NCBI GenBank assembly: GCA_944325825.1
Contig: CALVBP010000001.1
Coordinates: forward strand, 62,001 to 126,000
Origin: Candidatus Gastranaerophilales bacterium
GTDB taxonomy: Bacteria; Cyanobacteriota; Vampirovibrionia; Gastranaerophilales; Gastranaerophilaceae
Reading direction: 5' to 3'
Length of the DNA stretch: 64,000 nt
Part shown: positions 36,868 to 46,449 of the stretch, in pieces
Numbering within the stretch: the stretch's first letter is position 1
Layout of the letters: every line of letters begins with the position of its first letter
The notes under the pieces: model-generated
Told to the model about the DNA's origin: nothing
Databases searched by the model: none
What the model saw: the letters and a program-made list of their open reading frames with translations, nothing else
Translations under genes and position numbers: made by a program

Positions 36868-38154
36868 TTATTCCCCCATACGGCTGCCAAAGATTTTTTT
36901 GAAGAAAACGGCAAAACTGCCCCCGTTTTCATATTTGTCTTTGTAGCTTTCAAAATTTGAGGCAACAAACTGGTTGCGAGGGTCAGCCGCTTTAAGTCTT
37001 TCTATATATTCAAAGGCCCCGGTATAGTCTCCTATAGATTCTCTGAATTCAGCGAGTTTTTGAAGTGCATTTATGTTCTTAGGCTCAAGTTCAATAAGCC
37101 TTTCATAAAATTCGCAGGCTTTTGTCTTATCTTTCATACCTTCAAGCTGTACCGCAATTGTTTCAATTAACTCTGTATCATTATTATTGAACTGGTAGGC
37201 TATCATATATTCATTAAGAGCAACATCTTTTTCGCCTTTTAAAATATTATATTTCCCCCAGTTAATATGTTCGTTAAAATCATCTCCTTCTTTTTCATAG
37301 ATAAGAGCTTTCATCTGATATATTAAAGGTGAATTCGGATCAAGTTTAGCGTACTCGTCGATTTCTTTAAAGGCTTCTTCTGCCATACCTTTTTGGAAAT
37401 AGTATTGAGCGAGAAGTGAATGAATTATTTTTTCATTTTTGTATTTATCTTTAACCCTGCTTAAAATTTCAAAAGCTTCATCGTTTTTGTCCATATCCAT
37501 TAGTGCACGTGCTTTTGTAAGTTCATTTTTAGTAAGTTCAAGAGCTTTTTCCGGTTGAGAATTTCTTATATAGTAACCGGCAAGTATTTCTTCAAAATCT
37601 TTAAATCCCCGGTCTTTTCTCCCCCGTTCCAGAGTTTCAATAGCTGCATACAAACCTTCGGTCTTTTCATATAATTCTGCAAGTTTAAGAAATACCGCAG
37701 CATTAGCCTCATCATAATCGGATATTCTTAAGTATTCGTCAATAGCTTCTTGATACTTGCCCTGCTGCTCGCAGATTCCTGCATAAAGATATCTGGCAGG
37801 CAGCGCTTCCTGCGGCTCATGAGCGTGTTCAATTGCTTTTTTATAATCACTCTTTGCGTGGCTCATCATTTGCTGGAGGGAGTGAAGATTTCCTCTGAAA
37901 AGATAGTATTTAAATTTGTCTTCATCTGCAAAAATATCTACCAATTGTTCATGGGCAAGTATATTAGAAGGATCAATTTCAAGCATTTTTGCATAATAGA
38001 TTCTTGCTTCGTCTTTTTTATTTAAAATTAAAGCAAGATGAGCAAGCTTTGTTAAAAGTTCAATATCATTTTGTTTGTGCGGAAGGTCTTTTTTATATTC
38101 CGCATAGGCTTCATCATATTTTTCATTTTGTTCAAGTTGTTCTGCTAAATTCAT
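36868..38154 (-). CDS. Tetratricopeptide-repeat protein
   Basis: A 428-aa soluble protein made of TPR helices from end to end, for example AYAEYKKDL, AHLALILNKKDEARIYYAKM and AEFRESIGDYTGAFEYIERL. At least ten 34-residue units can be traced. TPR arrays are protein-binding scaffolds; the partner is not evident. It lies 9 bp after pth and ahead of the U32 gene in the same operon. The C-terminus ends with a short basic tail. Confidence 0.8.
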   Translation of the reverse strand: MNLAEQLEQNEKYDEAYAEYKKDLPHKQNDIELLTKLAHLALILNKKDEARIYYAKMLEIDPSNILAHEQLVDIFADEDKFKYYLFRGNLHSLQQMMSHAKSDYKKAIEHAHEPQEALPARYLYAGICEQQGKYQEAIDEYLRISDYDEANAAVFLKLAELYEKTEGLYAAIETLERGRKDRGFKDFEEILAGYYIRNSQPEKALELTKNELTKARALMDMDKNDEAFEILSRVKDKYKNEKIIHSLLAQYYFQKGMAEEAFKEIDEYAKLDPNSPLIYQMKALIYEKEGDDFNEHINWGKYNILKGEKDVALNEYMIAYQFNNNDTELIETIAVQLEGMKDKTKACEFYERLIELEPKNINALQKLAEFRESIGDYTGAFEYIERLKAADPRNQFVASNFESYKDKYENGGSFAVFFKKIFGSRMGE

Positions 38155-38163
38155 ATATGTCTC

Positions 38164-38721
38164 CTAGTTAAATTTGTTTTGAGCTTCTGAGATTCCTTCT
38201 TTAAAAAAACAATTTATTCCGCTTTTAGCCGTTGAAAGAACTGCTTTTATTGTTTCCAGTTCTTCTTTTGAAAAGTTTTGGAGTACAAAAACTTCTGACG
38301 GAAGGCTTGGCTGCGGTCCAATACCAATTTTAAGCCTTGCTATATTATCAGTCCCAAGATGTTGTATGACAGATTTCATCCCGTTGTGACCTCCGTCTGA
38401 ACCGCTTGCACGGAATCTGATTTTGCCAAGATTTAGTGAAATATCATCATACACAATTAAAATATCCTCAACCGATATTTTATAATAATCCATAACGGCT
38501 CTGACTGCTTCCCCCGACAGATTCATAAATGTTGTCGGTTTTATTATAAGATAGTCGTCATATCCATTTCGGAGGTTTGTCATAAGGCATTTTAATCTGG
38601 AGTTCTCTCTGAATGTAAGCCCGGAATTTAGCGCAATACTATCGGCTAACATAAACCCGATATTATGTCTTGTAAATACATATTTATTACCGATATTTCC
38701 CAAACCCGCAATAAGTTTCAT
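38164..38721 (-). CDS. pth: Peptidyl-tRNA hydrolase
   Basis: A 185-aa enzyme that frees tRNA from peptidyl-tRNA dropped by ribosomes. Catalytic His lies in FTRHNIGFMLAD, the substrate-binding Asn in GLGNIGNKY and the conserved Asp in ILIVYDDISLNLGKIR; SGSDGGHNGMKSVI is also diagnostic. It begins 1 bp after the ffh stop codon, so the two are surely co-translated. Confidence 0.96.
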   Translation of the reverse strand: MKLIAGLGNIGNKYVFTRHNIGFMLADSIALNSGLTFRENSRLKCLMTNLRNGYDDYLIIKPTTFMNLSGEAVRAVMDYYKISVEDILIVYDDISLNLGKIRFRASGSDGGHNGMKSVIQHLGTDNIARLKIGIGPQPSLPSEVFVLQNFSKEELETIKAVLSTAKSGINCFFKEGISEAQNKFN

Positions 38722-38722
38722 T

Positions 38723-40114
38723 TTACTTAAACCGCCTCATATTCTTCATCATCTGATGCATAGAAAGTTTGCTTCCGGCACCGGCGCCGAGCTTTCCTGT
38801 AAGCTTTGACATATTATTTTTTAAGTCGGACATACCTTTCATCATTTTTCTCATCTGTTCAAACTGATTAATAAATATATTTATATCGTGAAGAGGTATT
38901 CCGCAGCCTTGAGAAATCCTTTTCTTTCTTGACGAATTCATTAATTCCGGGTGTTCTCTTTCTTCCGGAGTCATGCTCTGTATGAAAACTTCAATTCTTT
39001 TAAACTGTTTCTCTCCTTCGTGTGAAATGAGTTGTCTGTCGTCTTTTGATATTTTCAACCCCGGAATCATACCGAGAAGCTGGTCCATCGAACCAAACAT
39101 TTTCATCTGGGACTGCATTTTTAGAAAGTCATTGAAGGAAAATTCGGCTTTTGCCATTTTCTTTTCCATTTCACGGGCAGTTTTTTCATCAAAAACTTCC
39201 TGAGCCCGTTCAACGAGTGAAACAATATCCCCCATTCCAAGAATTCTGTCAGCCATTCTTTGCGGATAAAAGTCCTCTAAAGCATTCAACTTTTCTCCTG
39301 TACCTGTCAGCTTAATTGGTTTTCCGGTGCAGTAAACAATACTTAATGCTGCGCCGCCTCTGGAATCGCCATCAAGTTTTGTAAGCACAAGACCCGTTAT
39401 TTCGAGCTGCGCATCAAAATTTTCAGCAACATTAACAGCTTCCTGACCTGTCATTGAGTCTATGACAAGGAGTTTTTCTGCCGGATGGAAGACTCTGTCT
39501 ATTAAAAGCAGTTCAGCCATCATTTCTGTATCAATTTGAAGCCTGCCGGCTGTGTCAAGTATTAACACATTGTTGCCGTTTTCTTTAGAAAAATTTATAG
39601 CATTTTTAATAATTGATTGAACATCTTTTGATTCTTCTGAATAAACATTTATTCCAATTTGGTCGCCCAGAGTTTTTAACTGGGTGATTGCTGCCGGTCT
39701 GTATACATCACAGGCAACAAGCAGTGGATTTTTACCTTCGTTTTTTAGTTTAACTGCAAGTTTGGCCGAAGATGTCGTTTTGCCGCTTCCCTGAAGCCCG
39801 AGCATCATAATAAGAGCAGGGCTGCCTTGCAAGTTCAGGGGGGAAGCTTCTTTCCCTAAAAGTTCTATGAGTTCATCATGAACAATTTTTATAAGCTGCT
39901 GAGACGGATTTACTCCTCTTAAGACATCTTCTCCTTCGGCTTTATCTTTAATATTTGATATAAACGATTTTACAACACGAAGATTAACGTCTGCTTCTAA
40001 TAAAGCTCTTCGTATTTCTCTGAGAGCATCTTGCATATTCTCCTGAGTCAATTCTTTTTGACCGGAGGTTTTTGCTATAATATCCTGCAGTTTATCTGAC
40101 AACGACTCAAACAT
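38723..40114 (-). CDS. ffh: Signal recognition particle protein Ffh
   Basis: A 463-aa GTPase that targets membrane proteins to FtsY and SecYEG. N-domain residues 1-90, then the NG GTPase with GLQGSGKTTS (P-loop), LLVACDVYRPAAI, DTAGRLQID and TKLDGDSRGGAAL. The methionine-rich M domain runs from ~300 to the end (MEKKMAKAEF, then QMKMFGSMDQLLGMIPG) with the SRP-RNA-binding SRKKRISQGCG helix. Family length is usual. First gene of the operon with pth, a TPR gene and the U32 gene. I did not locate the SRP RNA. Confidence 0.97.
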   Translation of the reverse strand: MFESLSDKLQDIIAKTSGQKELTQENMQDALREIRRALLEADVNLRVVKSFISNIKDKAEGEDVLRGVNPSQQLIKIVHDELIELLGKEASPLNLQGSPALIMMLGLQGSGKTTSSAKLAVKLKNEGKNPLLVACDVYRPAAITQLKTLGDQIGINVYSEESKDVQSIIKNAINFSKENGNNVLILDTAGRLQIDTEMMAELLLIDRVFHPAEKLLVIDSMTGQEAVNVAENFDAQLEITGLVLTKLDGDSRGGAALSIVYCTGKPIKLTGTGEKLNALEDFYPQRMADRILGMGDIVSLVERAQEVFDEKTAREMEKKMAKAEFSFNDFLKMQSQMKMFGSMDQLLGMIPGLKISKDDRQLISHEGEKQFKRIEVFIQSMTPEEREHPELMNSSRKKRISQGCGIPLHDINIFINQFEQMRKMMKGMSDLKNNMSKLTGKLGAGAGSKLSMHQMMKNMRRFK

Positions 40115-40170
40115 TTTTATCCCTTTTAATATTAATTACATATTAAGGGTAACATAAACAAGCCTGTTTT

Positions 40171-41646
40171 TTAAGTAAATATTGAGAAGTTTCTTTCAGT
40201 GTTGTCGTTGCGTACCTGTTCTATACCCTGAATCATCTGACTAATTGCAGATTGCTCGGTTTGTAAATTCTGCATTCTTGTATCAATTCGGGTTTCTTTT
40301 TGATTAATAATACTCTTCTGGTATTCATATTCTGCAAGAGCTTCATTCTGAACGCTGCTGTCATTTACTGAATAAACATTAGTAAAGTTAGATGCAATAT
40401 CTGTTTCATAGCTGTTTTCCCAGATATATTCTCCGACATTTTCATCATATTCTTTTTCTCTTGTAACAGTTGTAAGTGTGTATAAATTGTTTTGGAGCAT
40501 CTGGTTAAGGTAATCAGTATCTGTAACTTGAGAATTATAAGTCCAGCCTTGTTCGGCTATTGCAGAAAATAATGTGTCGTAAAACTCTATTTGACTTTCT
40601 TGCTCGGCTGTAAGAAGTGTATTCTTTTTCGATGCCGAGTCGTTGTAGGTTTCCTGGGCATTTTCATATTCTTCTTCCCAGGCAGCGTGTTCGGTTTCCC
40701 AGTTTTTATATTTTGTAGAATCCCGATCGTACCACTCATATAATGTACTGCCGTATGCGCTTGTTGAATTGCCGTTTCCGCTTATGATTGAATATGAACC
40801 CATTATTTCGTCAATCATCTCGGATACATTTACAGAATAGCCGTCACTATTCCCTTTTACGGGGAATGCGTTGCTTGACAAGTCTTCTCCTTGTGTTATC
40901 AGACTGCTCATTGAGTCATAAAATGTTTGACAGGCTTCCTGCATACCTTCCGTATCATCAAAATAGTAACCTAAAGTGCCGGAAATTGTGTTCAAAACGT
41001 TTGCAAGAGATGATGCTGCAGCGCTTCCGGAACCAAGGTCAATTGTACTTCCGTTAGAATATGCAGATACCCAGTCTGATGCATTAGAAAAAGATGAACC
41101 AATACCGGTTGAACTTCCCATCTTTTCCAGTAGTCCTGTTATTGTAGTCGATTCTATCGGACGTTCAGGCTCTTTGTCTTCAATTCCGTATAGTATTGAT
41201 AAATTTTCATCTGCTGTTTTTTCATAATTTTCCAGATTATCTATTGTTTCAGCAGGTATTCCGGTAAGTGAAGAAAGAACTTCGCTCCTGACACTAAGCC
41301 AATCACCTCCGGATTTCCCGTTTTCGGAAATCATTTGTGCATATTTATAGTAAGAGCTGTCAACAACAACTTTACCGCTGTTATCGGTTATAAGATACGG
41401 GGTTTGCTGATTCATACTGCTCGGTGTCATCAAGTTCTGATAGCTTAGGTCTACATATGTAACGCCTGAGTTGTTAGACCATTTTAATGTCTTGGAATTA
41501 AGTGCATTTTGATATTCCTTTGAAACCTTTGACATTTCCCTGGTCAGGCTCATTTTTTGCATAGAAAGGCAGTTTAGCTGATAACCAATATCGTTTTTAC
41601 GATTGGTTAGCTGTAATAATCTAGCTTGTGATGCTGCCATTCCCAT
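40171..41646 (-). CDS. Lineage-specific coiled-coil protein with MGMAASQARLL leader
   Basis: I do not recognise this 491-aa protein. It opens MGMAASQARLLQLTNRKNDI, with an amphipathic helical start that recalls flagellin-type export leaders, followed by a coiled coil (MQKMSLTREMSKVSKEYQNA). The centre is low-complexity Ser/Gly/Asn/Asp-rich, and the end returns to a coiled coil (INQKETRIDTRMQNLQTEQS). The 143-aa protein at 63242 shares both ends: LL followed by R-x-N, then a late E..LDAQI..SSAELEE and a terminal N-x(3)-F stretch. Both have the shared upstream element. No signal peptide. A filament or secreted structural role is possible but unproven. Confidence 0.6.
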   Translation of the reverse strand: MGMAASQARLLQLTNRKNDIGYQLNCLSMQKMSLTREMSKVSKEYQNALNSKTLKWSNNSGVTYVDLSYQNLMTPSSMNQQTPYLITDNSGKVVVDSSYYKYAQMISENGKSGGDWLSVRSEVLSSLTGIPAETIDNLENYEKTADENLSILYGIEDKEPERPIESTTITGLLEKMGSSTGIGSSFSNASDWVSAYSNGSTIDLGSGSAAASSLANVLNTISGTLGYYFDDTEGMQEACQTFYDSMSSLITQGEDLSSNAFPVKGNSDGYSVNVSEMIDEIMGSYSIISGNGNSTSAYGSTLYEWYDRDSTKYKNWETEHAAWEEEYENAQETYNDSASKKNTLLTAEQESQIEFYDTLFSAIAEQGWTYNSQVTDTDYLNQMLQNNLYTLTTVTREKEYDENVGEYIWENSYETDIASNFTNVYSVNDSSVQNEALAEYEYQKSIINQKETRIDTRMQNLQTEQSAISQMIQGIEQVRNDNTERNFSIFT

Positions 41647-41726
41647 AAAAAACCGCTTTCCTTTATAGTTTTCCCTTGTTACTATGTATTACGGCTTTTT
41701 TAAGAAAAATCTTTAATATTTTAAGA

Positions 41727-41747
41727 AAATTGTTACAAAACTTAATA
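41727..41747 (-). promoter_or_regulatory. Shared upstream element, copy 4
   Basis: In gene orientation this reads TTATTAAGTTTTGTAACAAT with TTT following. It is 81 nt before the start of the 491-aa gene at 41646. The DJ-1/PfpI gene starts 60 bp away in the other direction and could use it too. Confidence 0.45.
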
Positions 41748-41806
41748 ACCCGATGAGGGAATTTATTTTACAAACTTTGAGCTTATCTTGGGAAAAAGGA
41801 GTTTTT

Positions 41807-42472
41807 ATGAAAAGTAATAAAAAAATATTGATTGTTGTAACAAATTTTTCCGGAAATGACAAAATTAAAGATACCGGAGTTTGGCTCGAAGAATTTGCAG
41901 TTCCGTATCTTGTATTTAAAGATACTGGTTATGAACTAGCCATTGCTTCACCTCTGGGAGGATTGTCTCCTGTGGATGAAGGAAGCATGTCCTGTTCTAA
42001 TCCGGAAGAATGGGATGCCTGTATTAAAATTCTCAGGGATACAACAAGTCTGTCCGAAATCGATTACAAAGATTATGATGCAATTTTTCTTCCCGGAGGT
42101 CATGGACCCATGTTTGACCTTGCTAAGGATGTTTTGTTAAAAGAAATAGTCGAGTATTTTTATAATAACAAGAAAATTATAAGTGCAGTATGCCATGGAC
42201 CTGCGGGTCTTGTTCTTGCCTGTGATAAAAACGGCGAGCCTATATTAAAAAATAAGAAGGTAACTTGTTTTACCAATAAGGAAGAACATATTGTAAAAAG
42301 AGATGAAGATGTTCCGTTTCTTTTGGAAACAAAAATAAGAGAACTTGGGGCAAAATTTGAAAATGCTTCACCTTGGGCAGAATATGTTTGCGTGGATGGT
42401 AATATTATAACAGGGCAGAATCAACATTCAGCACTTCTTCTTGCTGAAAAAGTTGTGGAGAAACTGAATTAA
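41807..42472 (+). CDS. DJ-1/PfpI-family protein (type 1 glutamine-amidotransferase fold)
   Basis: A 221-aa cytoplasmic protein. Conserved parts are YDAIFLPGGHGPMFDL and the nucleophile elbow ISAVCHGPAGLVLA with a cysteine. Its length and the insertion after VWLEEFAVPY match the Hsp31/YhbO-like branch, which includes glyoxalase III and stress chaperone activities. ATG 41807 has AAAAAGGAG upstream, while an in-frame ATG at 41753 does not. The last 68 bp overlap the convergent glycosyltransferase gene. Confidence 0.85.
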   Translation: MKSNKKILIVVTNFSGNDKIKDTGVWLEEFAVPYLVFKDTGYELAIASPLGGLSPVDEGSMSCSNPEEWDACIKILRDTTSLSEIDYKDYDAIFLPGGHGPMFDLAKDVLLKEIVEYFYNNKKIISAVCHGPAGLVLACDKNGEPILKNKKVTCFTNKEEHIVKRDEDVPFLLETKIRELGAKFENASPWAEYVCVDGNIITGQNQHSALLLAEKVVEKLN

Positions 42473-43418
42473 AATCCGGATATTGTTTTAGAATAAAGTA
42501 CTTAAAAATGTTTTTCCAAAAATTTATCTTGTCCATTAAGCCAAAATGCTTAAAATTTTGTAAACAAAATGAAAAATAACAATTATTTTTTAATGCGAAA
42601 TTATTAAGCTGTTCATTTTCTTTTATTTTTATAAATAAAGCTTTTCTAAGTGCTTTTTTGTATCTTATGCAGACTAGGTTTTCATAGTCTGACAGAAGAT
42701 TAAAACACATTTCTGCAAGCAGAAGATTATAGATTTTTTTTATTTCAGTGCTCTGTGATTCATATATACTATTTACGTTAACTCTGCGGGCATACATTAA
42801 CTTTGGAATATAATGTATTTTGCCGAATCTGAGCATATAGGAGGTTAAAACAATATCATCAACAATGGCGGGAAATTGGTTCTTCGAAACTTTTTCTTTG
42901 AAAATATTTCTGAATATAAACCCGTTTGAAGATATATAAATGTTATTTTTTAAATAATCAATTAAATTTAGGGTTATTTCTTTTTTTAAGAATATGTGTG
43001 TATATGTGTATTCTTTAGTTTTATTATCAAAATTATCTATATAATGAGCACAGCCGATAAGTTCTTTATTTTTCTCCAAAACATCAACAAGGATTTGAAA
43101 TCTTCTGTCATCTGTATAAAAATCATCTCCGTCCAGAAAACAAAAATATCTACCTGCTGCATTTTTTAAAAGCTGTAATCTATTATTTGAAGCTCTCTCC
43201 ATAGGAATGGTGTTAAGCTTTGCGCTATCACATTTGAAAAGTTTCACGGGGTATTTTTTTATAATTTTCTCACTGTCAGCATCTTCTCCATCCAAGCCGA
43301 CTAGTACTTCGTATTCAAAATTTGTTTTTTGATTAAAAATGCTCCTAAGTGCTTCATCTATAAATTCTTTTTGGCGGCAAAAAGTTACTAATACACTCAG
43401 CTTAACTTCTTTTCCCAT
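42405..43418 (-). CDS. Family 2 glycosyltransferase
   Basis: A 337-aa enzyme with a GT-A fold: KLSVLVTFCRQKEFIDEALRS at the start, YEVLVGLDGEDAD, and the nucleotide-sugar-binding FLDGDDFYTD. It should add a sugar to a surface glycan or lipid. ATG 43418 follows AAAGGAGTGT. Its promoter is unusually clear (43478-43506) and overlaps a palindrome next to the XRE regulator gene. Confidence 0.82.
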   Translation of the reverse strand: MGKEVKLSVLVTFCRQKEFIDEALRSIFNQKTNFEYEVLVGLDGEDADSEKIIKKYPVKLFKCDSAKLNTIPMERASNNRLQLLKNAAGRYFCFLDGDDFYTDDRRFQILVDVLEKNKELIGCAHYIDNFDNKTKEYTYTHIFLKKEITLNLIDYLKNNIYISSNGFIFRNIFKEKVSKNQFPAIVDDIVLTSYMLRFGKIHYIPKLMYARRVNVNSIYESQSTEIKKIYNLLLAEMCFNLLSDYENLVCIRYKKALRKALFIKIKENEQLNNFALKNNCYFSFCLQNFKHFGLMDKINFWKNIFKYFILKQYPDFNSVSPQLFQQEEVLNVDSALL

Positions 43419-43477
43419 ACACTCCTTTTATAAATAGTGATGTGCTGCATAGATTATTCACCTTATAATCTATAAAT

Positions 43478-43506
43478 ATAGTAGATATATTGATATTTAA
43501 TGTCAA
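43478..43506 (-). promoter_or_regulatory. Consensus sigma-70 promoter of the glycosyltransferase gene
   Basis: On the minus strand TTGACA (43506-43501) and TACTAT (43483-43478) are spaced by 17 bp, near the ideal pattern. Transcription would start about 50 nt ahead of the 43418 start codon. Confidence 0.6.
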
Positions 43507-43511
43507 TATAT
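43485..43511. promoter_or_regulatory. Palindrome overlapping the promoter, possible XRE operator
   Basis: A perfect 9-bp inverted repeat ATATATTGA/TCAATATAT with a 9-nt spacer spans the -35 box and spacer of the minus-strand promoter. The divergent XRE-type regulator begins at 43573, so it is a candidate to bind here. Confidence 0.4.
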
Positions 43512-43572
43512 TATTCAAAAGGTGATATATAAGTTTGTTATTTTGTTAAGCTGCTTGACTAATAATATTTAT

Positions 43573-43893
43573 ATGAATGATTATAAAAAATTTTTAGGTT
43601 CAAAAATTAAAGAATTAAGACGCAGTCGCTCGTACACACAGGATTCGTTATCTGAAAAAATAGGGATTGATCCAAAGCATCTGAGTCGTATAGAATGTGG
43701 TAAAAATGCTCTGTCTTTAGATTTGATTTATAAAATTTGTGTGACATTAAAAATAAAACCATCTGCATTATTTGATGACAGTTTACATAAGTGTAAATCG
43801 GAGTTAATAAAAGATATTTTAGATATTTTAGAATATGAATCTGAATCTAGTGTCAGAAAATTTTATAGGATTTTAATAAATTCTTTAAATTAA
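43573..43893 (+). CDS. XRE-family transcriptional regulator
   Basis: A 106-aa protein with one N-terminal helix-turn-helix: LGSKIKELRRSRSYTQDSLSEKIGIDPKHLSRIECGKNALSLD, given here only as the span of residues 7-48 with key parts TQDSLSEKIG and LSRIECGKN. The tail (~70-106) is helical and may dimerise. I place the start at ATG 43573, 5 nt after a TAATAT box, with no ribosome binding site; an in-frame start at 43522 adds a hydrophobic stretch not seen in the family. It may control the divergent glycosyltransferase gene and itself. Confidence 0.75.
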   Translation: MNDYKKFLGSKIKELRRSRSYTQDSLSEKIGIDPKHLSRIECGKNALSLDLIYKICVTLKIKPSALFDDSLHKCKSELIKDILDILEYESESSVRKFYRILINSLN

Positions 43894-43995
43894 AATAAAC
43901 TATTCGGATGATTTACTTTAAAAAATATTAAAGTTTCAAGTTGTATTGCCGATGAGCCTAATATAGTTTTAATAATAATTTTGCTCGGAGAATAT

Positions 43996-45645
43996 ATGAC
44001 AGAACAGACAATTACCCCGATACTGGCACCGTTAAACAGTGTGGATGGAATTTTGGAAGAGGCGCGCGAGGCGCATGAAAAATATTTAATAAAGCAACAG
44101 GATGTAGACTTAGAACATGCAATTGAATGCTATATAGATGCTATAAAAATTAACCCCGGTTTGTCGGAGTCTTATTACAGATTGGCAAGTCTTTTGCTAA
44201 TAAAAGGTCAAATAACAGTAGAGGGAGCACTGGAACAGTGTAAAACAGCATTGACGCTTGAGCCTGAAAACCCGAATGCTCATATATATACCGGCTACTT
44301 TCAGTGTTTGAATGGTAACTTTGATGAGGCAGAAAGAGAATTTTCCTGCGCAATTTCACGTTCGGGAAGGAATTCTGCCAGACCGAGACTCTTTTTGTCC
44401 AAGGTTCTTTTAAATAGAATAAAAACTCATAATTCTTCAATGAAAGATGTTGTGCGGTTTTTGTATTATTTTCTTTCCGGAAGCATGATGATTATGTGGG
44501 ATTGTCCATCTATAAAGATGTTTTACAAGTTTTTGGCGAATGATTTTTCAATTTTATCATACAAGACTCTGGGCGAAACCTTTGAAAAAATGAAGCTTTT
44601 CCCTTCTGCGCTTGAAGCATATTCAAGGGGGTTAGAGAAAACTTCTCAAGGGAATCTTTTCTATCAAAAAATGGGCGACTTGTCATTAGAATGTAATGAT
44701 ATCAAAGCGAGTCTTGAGTTCTATAAAAAAGCACACGAAATTGACCCGCAGGATAGAGATGTGCTGATTAAGTTAGCTACAATAAATCAAACATATTTCC
44801 CTGAAAATACAGATGAAACTATCGATTATTACAATACCTTGCTTGAATTTGGTATTGATTTAGATAAAATTTACTATGAATTAGGACATTTATATCTTGC
44901 AAAAGCAGATAAAATTCATGCAGTTTCAGCTTTTAAGCTGGCGGAAGAAATGAACCCTGAAAATCCATACTATAATAATTCACTTGCCTTTGCTTATGTT
45001 AAGGCAGAACTTTATGATGATGCAATAGAGTATTATCAGAAAGCTATTAAGCTCAATCCTGATGCTGAGTGGACTTCTATCGTATGTCATGCGCTCGGTG
45101 CTATTTATGCTGAAATTAAAGAAAATTTCGAAGCTGCAGAAGCAACATTTAATGCCGGAATGGTATTGGATCCGAATAATGTTGACATACAGCTTTCCTT
45201 AGGGGATTTGTATATGGCTGTAAATGATTTAGATAAAGCTATCAAAACATACTGTGATGCTATAACTGCAGATCCTCTTAATTACTTATCTTATGCAAAA
45301 GCCGGTTTGGCACTTTGGGAAAAGGATTATCTTGAAGAATCCGTTGTTGCGTTCCATAAGTCAATTGAGCTAAATCCGGATTTCGAAATTGCTCAGAATA
45401 ATTTAGGTGTCGTTTATTTAGACGGATTTGGCGATCCTAAAGAATCTGTTGATTATTTTAAAAAGGCAATAAATATTAATCCAAACTATACACTTGCATA
45501 CTTTAATCTTGCAAGAGCATATCAGACAATAGGAGATAAGCCTCTTGCTGCGGAATATTATCAGATGACTCTTGATTTGAATAAAATAACAGAAGAATTA
45601 TCTGATAAAGATATAAGAAAAAGATTGTACGATTTATTTGAGTAG
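43996..45645 (+). CDS. Large tetratricopeptide-repeat protein
   Basis: A 549-aa TPR solenoid without signal peptide. Clear 34-residue units include ALEAYSRGLEKTSQGNLFYQ, DAIEYYQKAIKLNPDAEW, DKAIKTYCDAITADPLNY and ESVVAFHKSIELNPDFEI, with one interruption near residues 150-190. ATG 43996 follows CTCGGAGAA. Its last 12 bp overlap the convergent tlyA gene. Partner proteins unknown. Confidence 0.8.
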   Translation: MTEQTITPILAPLNSVDGILEEAREAHEKYLIKQQDVDLEHAIECYIDAIKINPGLSESYYRLASLLLIKGQITVEGALEQCKTALTLEPENPNAHIYTGYFQCLNGNFDEAEREFSCAISRSGRNSARPRLFLSKVLLNRIKTHNSSMKDVVRFLYYFLSGSMMIMWDCPSIKMFYKFLANDFSILSYKTLGETFEKMKLFPSALEAYSRGLEKTSQGNLFYQKMGDLSLECNDIKASLEFYKKAHEIDPQDRDVLIKLATINQTYFPENTDETIDYYNTLLEFGIDLDKIYYELGHLYLAKADKIHAVSAFKLAEEMNPENPYYNNSLAFAYVKAELYDDAIEYYQKAIKLNPDAEWTSIVCHALGAIYAEIKENFEAAEATFNAGMVLDPNNVDIQLSLGDLYMAVNDLDKAIKTYCDAITADPLNYLSYAKAGLALWEKDYLEESVVAFHKSIELNPDFEIAQNNLGVVYLDGFGDPKESVDYFKKAININPNYTLAYFNLARAYQTIGDKPLAAEYYQMTLDLNKITEELSDKDIRKRLYDLFE

Positions 45646-46449
45646 TTCTATATGGGCTGTTTCAACAAGTTCCGTAATTGAAGGAATGGTTTCGCTATCT
45701 TTTTGTGTGGAAAACCAGATAAGATATTCAATATTGCCGGCGGGGCCTTTAATTGAAGAGTACGTCAGACCTTTAACCGTATAATCTAAATCTTTTACGC
45801 AGTTAATTACTTCTTTTATGACTCTTTCGTGAGTGTTTTTATCTCTTACGACTCCGCCTTTCTCCACATATTCTTTTCCTGCTTCAAATTGAGGTTTAAT
45901 AAGACATATCATCTCATGGAACTCAGTGTTAAGAAGAGTCTTGAGATTCGGAATAACTTTTGTCAGAGATATGAATGACAGGTCGGATACAAGCAGATTC
46001 GCAATCTCTTCATTATCAGAATAAATATCTTTAAAAGAACAGGTTCTTAAATTCGTTTTTTCAATTGTTTTAACTTGTTTTGAGCTTCTGATTTTCCAAT
46101 CCAGCTGACCATATCCTACATCAACCGCATAGACAAATTTTGCTCCATGTTGGAGTAAACAGTCTGTAAAACCTCCTGTTGAAGCACCTGCATCAAGACA
46201 TATTCTATCTTTTACCTCTACATTGAATGCTTCTAATGCTTTTTGAAGTTTAAAACCTCCTCTTGAAACGTACGGCATTGATTTAATCTGAAAATCGTAC
46301 TCTTTAGACGGGTCAATTTGGTATCCGGCTTTTGTTATAACTTCGGTTCCAATCATAACATTTCCGGCCAAAATTGCTGCCGAAGCCTTACTTTTATTTT
46401 CAAAATACCCTAAATCTACAAGAATTTTATCTAAGCGTTCTTTTTTCAT
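45634..46449 (-). CDS. tlyA: TlyA-family rRNA 2'-O-methyltransferase
   Basis: A 271-aa protein with an N-terminal S4 RNA-binding domain (ERLDKILVDLGYFENKSKA) and a FtsJ-like methyltransferase fold: SAM motif LDAGASTGGFTDCLLQ, YAVDVGYGQL, LLVSDLSFISL and CLIKPQFEAG. TlyA methylates 16S/23S rRNA in other bacteria; target here assumed. It overlaps tatD by 4 bp and ends the pfkB-nuclease-tatD operon. Confidence 0.9.
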   Translation of the reverse strand: MKKERLDKILVDLGYFENKSKASAAILAGNVMIGTEVITKAGYQIDPSKEYDFQIKSMPYVSRGGFKLQKALEAFNVEVKDRICLDAGASTGGFTDCLLQHGAKFVYAVDVGYGQLDWKIRSSKQVKTIEKTNLRTCSFKDIYSDNEEIANLLVSDLSFISLTKVIPNLKTLLNTEFHEMICLIKPQFEAGKEYVEKGGVVRDKNTHERVIKEVINCVKDLDYTVKGLTYSSIKGPAGNIEYLIWFSTQKDSETIPSITELVETAHIELLK

